From Actinotalea soli (GTDB lineage Bacteria > Actinomycetota > Actinomycetes > Actinomycetales > Cellulomonadaceae): a stretch of 64,000 bases of DNA. Position numbers and translations under genes: made by a program. The notes below the pieces were generated by a model. The model worked only from the letters and a program-made list of their open reading frames with translations, did not search any database and was not told where the DNA came from. Within the stretch, counting starts at the first letter, position 1, and each line of letters starts with the position of its first letter. The stretch is taken from assembly GCF_017565425.1 (NCBI RefSeq), contig NZ_JAGEMK010000004.1, forward strand, positions 124,001 through 188,000, read 5' to 3'. Below, one piece after another: positions 62,334-64,000 of the stretch.

Positions 62334-62368
62334 GAGGTGTGGGCGGGTGTGCCCCTCCGTCGACCCAT

Positions 62369-62380
62369 CGAACCGATTCG
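62369..62380. promoter_or_regulatory. Operator 2 CGAACCGATTCG
   Basis: It matches operator 1 in 11 of 12 bases and lies 77 bp away, upstream of the -35 box. The pair is typical of LacI-family regulation. The following 204 bp up to the arabinanase promoter hold nothing I recognise. Confidence 0.65.
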
Positions 62381-62584
62381 CACGCCGTACGCTCGCATCG
62401 CGGCGGCCGGCAGCGCTATTAGGGGGCGCTACCGGCCGTCGCCCTCGTTCGACGGCGTCGCGCCGCGGGCTGTCGATCAGGGCGGGCGCCGCGCCCCCCA
62501 CGGGCAGCGAGCTCCAGGGCGATCTGACGACGAAGGCCCCCACGACCGCGGTGAGGCCTCGCTGCACCGACGGTCACGAGACCG

Positions 62585-62613
62585 TTGACCGAAGCCAAGA
62601 CCCCACGTAGACT
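62585..62613 (+). promoter_or_regulatory. Promoter of the GH43 arabinanase gene
   Basis: TTGACC at 62585-62590 and TAGACT at 62608-62613 with a 17-bp spacer on the plus strand. The predicted start is about 62620, giving a leader of about 140 nt to the ATG at 62762. Confidence 0.6.
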
Positions 62614-62617
62614 CCTC

Positions 62618-62633
62618 TCTACATCGATGTAGA
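62618..62633. promoter_or_regulatory. Perfect palindrome TCTACATCGATGTAGA
   Basis: A 16-bp perfect inverted repeat that overlaps the predicted transcription start of the arabinanase gene. It differs from the two CGAACC operators of the divergent operon, so a second regulator, not the adjacent LacI, probably controls the arabinanase. Confidence 0.65.
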
Positions 62634-62761
62634 CGCAGGAGACCTCCGATCGACAACGCCGTCGACGTGACCGGGAACGGGCTCGGCCGAGGGCAGACAG
62701 ACAGCAACGGGGCTGATCCGTCCAGATGATCGCCCCCCGATGCACAGATGGGGACACACTC

Positions 62762-63841
62762 ATGCCGATCACGACCCATGACCACGCCCGCTGGACGCTC
62801 AGAGGAGCGTTCATGCTGGTGCTCGCCCTGGCCGTCAGCATGGTCGCCGGGATCTCCGGTGCGCAGGCCTCCGCTCACCAGCAGGGTCCGCCCCCGTCGG
62901 GCTGCCTCGCCCTGACCGGAGACACCGGCTCCACCACACCGGTGGACGACCCGGTGCACGACCCCGCGATCTTCAAGGACCCGTCCACGCAGACGTACTA
63001 CGTCGCCTCGACGGGCATCCTGCAGTCGCCCGAGGACCCGGGCGGCATCTACCTGCGCCGTTCCGTGGGCTCCTTGGTGGGCCCCTGGGAGTCGCTGGGT
63101 GCGCTGCCGGTGCCCGAGTGGGCGCTCGAGTACGACTCGAACCACCTCTGGGCGCCGGACATCGTGCGCACCGGCGACACGTTCTGGATGTACTACGCGG
63201 TCTCCCAGCTCGGGACGCAGAACTCGGCCATCGGCGTGATGTCGACCACGACGCCCGCCGACCTCGCCAGCTGGCAGGACCACGGCCCGGTGTTCACCTC
63301 GGAGCCCGGGGACCCCTACAACGCGATCGACCCGCAGGTGCTCAAGGACCGGGGCACCTGGTACCTGGCCTTCGGGTCGTGGTGGGAGGGCATCCACCTC
63401 GTCGAGCTGACGGACATGACGTCGGTCACCGGTGAGCCGGTGCAGCTGGCGGAGGTGACCGGGGCCCCGTCGCTCGAGGCGCCCACGATCGTCGTCCGGC
63501 AGGGCAGCTACTACCTGTTCACCTCGCGCGGCTTCATCGTCAGCGACAGCTACCACGTCCAGGTGGGTCGCTCCACGAGCCTCACGGGCCCGTACGTCGA
63601 CCGTGACGGCGTGCCGCTCCTCGAGGGCGGCGGGACCGTCGTGCTCGAGACCGAGGGTGGGGCCGGCGGCCAGGACGTCATCAAGGACCGGGGCCGCTAC
63701 TACATGGTCAACCACGTCTACGAGTGGGAGCCGGACCTCCAGATCCGCCTGCAGATCTGCGAGCTGCAGTGGGACGAGGGCTGGCCGCAGATCCCCGAGG
63801 ACGACGGACCGACGACACCTGGACGGAAGGGACCGCGCTGA
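62762..63841 (+). CDS. Secreted GH43 endo-alpha-1,5-L-arabinanase
   Basis: A 359-aa exported five-bladed beta-propeller enzyme that cuts the arabinan backbone of pectin. A signal peptide (MLVLALAVSMVAGISGAQASA) follows a short basic start. The catalytic residues are D67 in VHDPAI, D190 in NAIDPQ and E239 in LEAPTI. HLWAPDI and FGSWWEGIHLVEL are typical of GH43 arabinanases (subfamily 4/5-like). The ATG at 62762 with GGGGAC upstream is preferred over 62726. It has no carbohydrate-binding module. It would supply oligosaccharides to the transporters in this window and is divergent from the GH127 operon. Confidence 0.87.
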   Translation: MPITTHDHARWTLRGAFMLVLALAVSMVAGISGAQASAHQQGPPPSGCLALTGDTGSTTPVDDPVHDPAIFKDPSTQTYYVASTGILQSPEDPGGIYLRRSVGSLVGPWESLGALPVPEWALEYDSNHLWAPDIVRTGDTFWMYYAVSQLGTQNSAIGVMSTTTPADLASWQDHGPVFTSEPGDPYNAIDPQVLKDRGTWYLAFGSWWEGIHLVELTDMTSVTGEPVQLAEVTGAPSLEAPTIVVRQGSYYLFTSRGFIVSDSYHVQVGRSTSLTGPYVDRDGVPLLEGGGTVVLETEGGAGGQDVIKDRGRYYMVNHVYEWEPDLQIRLQICELQWDEGWPQIPEDDGPTTPGRKGPR

Positions 63842-63875
63842 CCCGGTGAGCACGGGCGCTGCTAGCGTCCGGCAG

Positions 63876-64000
63876 GTGTCCGCCGACGAGTACCTCGAGC
63901 TGAACCGCACCAACTGGGACGCCCGCGCGCAGGTCCATGCGCAGGGCTACGGGATCGACCGGCTCCTGGCCGACCCGGAGGCTCTCTCGTCCGTCGTCGC
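63876..64000 (+). CDS. Class I SAM-dependent methyltransferase, N-terminal fragment
   Basis: The gene runs off the right edge. From the GTG at 63876 the 41 visible codons read SADEYLELNRTNWDARAQVH and then AQGYGIDRLLADPEALSSVV. This is the typical opening of actinobacterial class I methyltransferases (YLELNRANWDERA...). The SAM-binding motif lies beyond the window. It starts 34 bp after the arabinanase stop. Its function is otherwise unknown. Confidence 0.62.
   Translation, partial: MSADEYLELNRTNWDARAQVHAQGYGIDRLLADPEALSSVV

Noticed and set aside
1-64000. tRNA or rRNA genes
   Set aside because: No stretch with tRNA cloverleaf features or rRNA-like conserved sequence was seen while reading the gaps; a covariance search would be needed to be certain.

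Overview
The window is high-GC DNA from an actinobacterium. GTG starts, ATGA/GTGA overlaps, LacI/ROK-controlled sugar ABC operons and plant-cell-wall glycosidases suggest a plant-biomass-using Micrococcales relative (Cellulomonas/Sanguibacter/Oerskovia-like). That placement is inference from gene content, not from a marker gene. I saw no rRNA, tRNA, CRISPR array, transposase or prophage.

Left arm (1-9.6 kb): the start of a secreted LamG-domain protein, an ECF sigma factor divergent from a DUF1905 protein, then a minus-strand operon for a YtfQRT/YjfF-type furanose-sugar ABC transporter. This operon carries a second complete ATPase gene and ends in its own LacI regulator. Paired TGTGA-N13-TCACA dyads lie upstream of it. 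Next (9.9-18.2 kb) come two overlapping giant genes (1743 and 1019 aa) that I cannot assign.

Centre (18.2-33.6 kb): an accessory zone studded with a palindromic repeat of about 65 bp (six copies between 18.2 and 42.9 kb). It holds a GNAT, a Sfp-type phosphopantetheinyl transferase, an orphan ParA, an M1 metallopeptidase and a 1320-aa adenylation-carrier-membrane protein with the architecture of poly(amino acid) synthetases such as epsilon-poly-L-lysine synthetase (Pls). The peptidase and synthetase genes overlap (GTGA). Then follow a DUF899 protein, a DinB-like remnant, a secreted Ig-repeat protein, a DUF1772 membrane protein, an Atu4866-domain protein, a LuxR regulator and a NAD(P)-binding protein.

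Right of centre (33.7-47.5 kb): an FGGY kinase convergent with a multiple-monosaccharide ABC transporter (MmsA-MmsB-ChvE type), separated from it by a strong hairpin; an extra single-domain sugar ABC ATPase overlapping a ROK repressor; an aldo/keto reductase; a CREST-like membrane protein; a PspC protein; a beta-helix protein; a GT4 glycosyltransferase; and a CYTH-CHAD protein.

Right arm (47.5-64 kb): two oligosaccharide-use loci. The first is GH39 plus a MalEFG-type transporter under a divergent LacI with two CGAAA-N3-TTTCG operators. The second is LacI, a MalEFG-type transporter, GH127 beta-L-arabinofuranosidase and GH31, with CGAACCGGTTCG-type operators. A divergent secreted GH43 arabinanase has a 16-bp palindrome over its probable transcription start. 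Neither MalEFG set has its own ATPase, so both probably use a shared MsiK-type ATPase encoded elsewhere. The window ends in a partial methyltransferase. Overall the picture is of capture, import and breakdown of arabinose- and xylose-rich plant glycans, with a possible poly(amino acid) synthesis locus and a large unknown two-protein system in between.

Gene-free stretches over about 300 bp: 9551-9902 (dyads only), 18881-19259 (two repeat copies), 26272-26572 (dyad and one repeat), 30413-30756 (one repeat) and 62274-62761 (operators and promoters; nothing recognised in 62381-62584).
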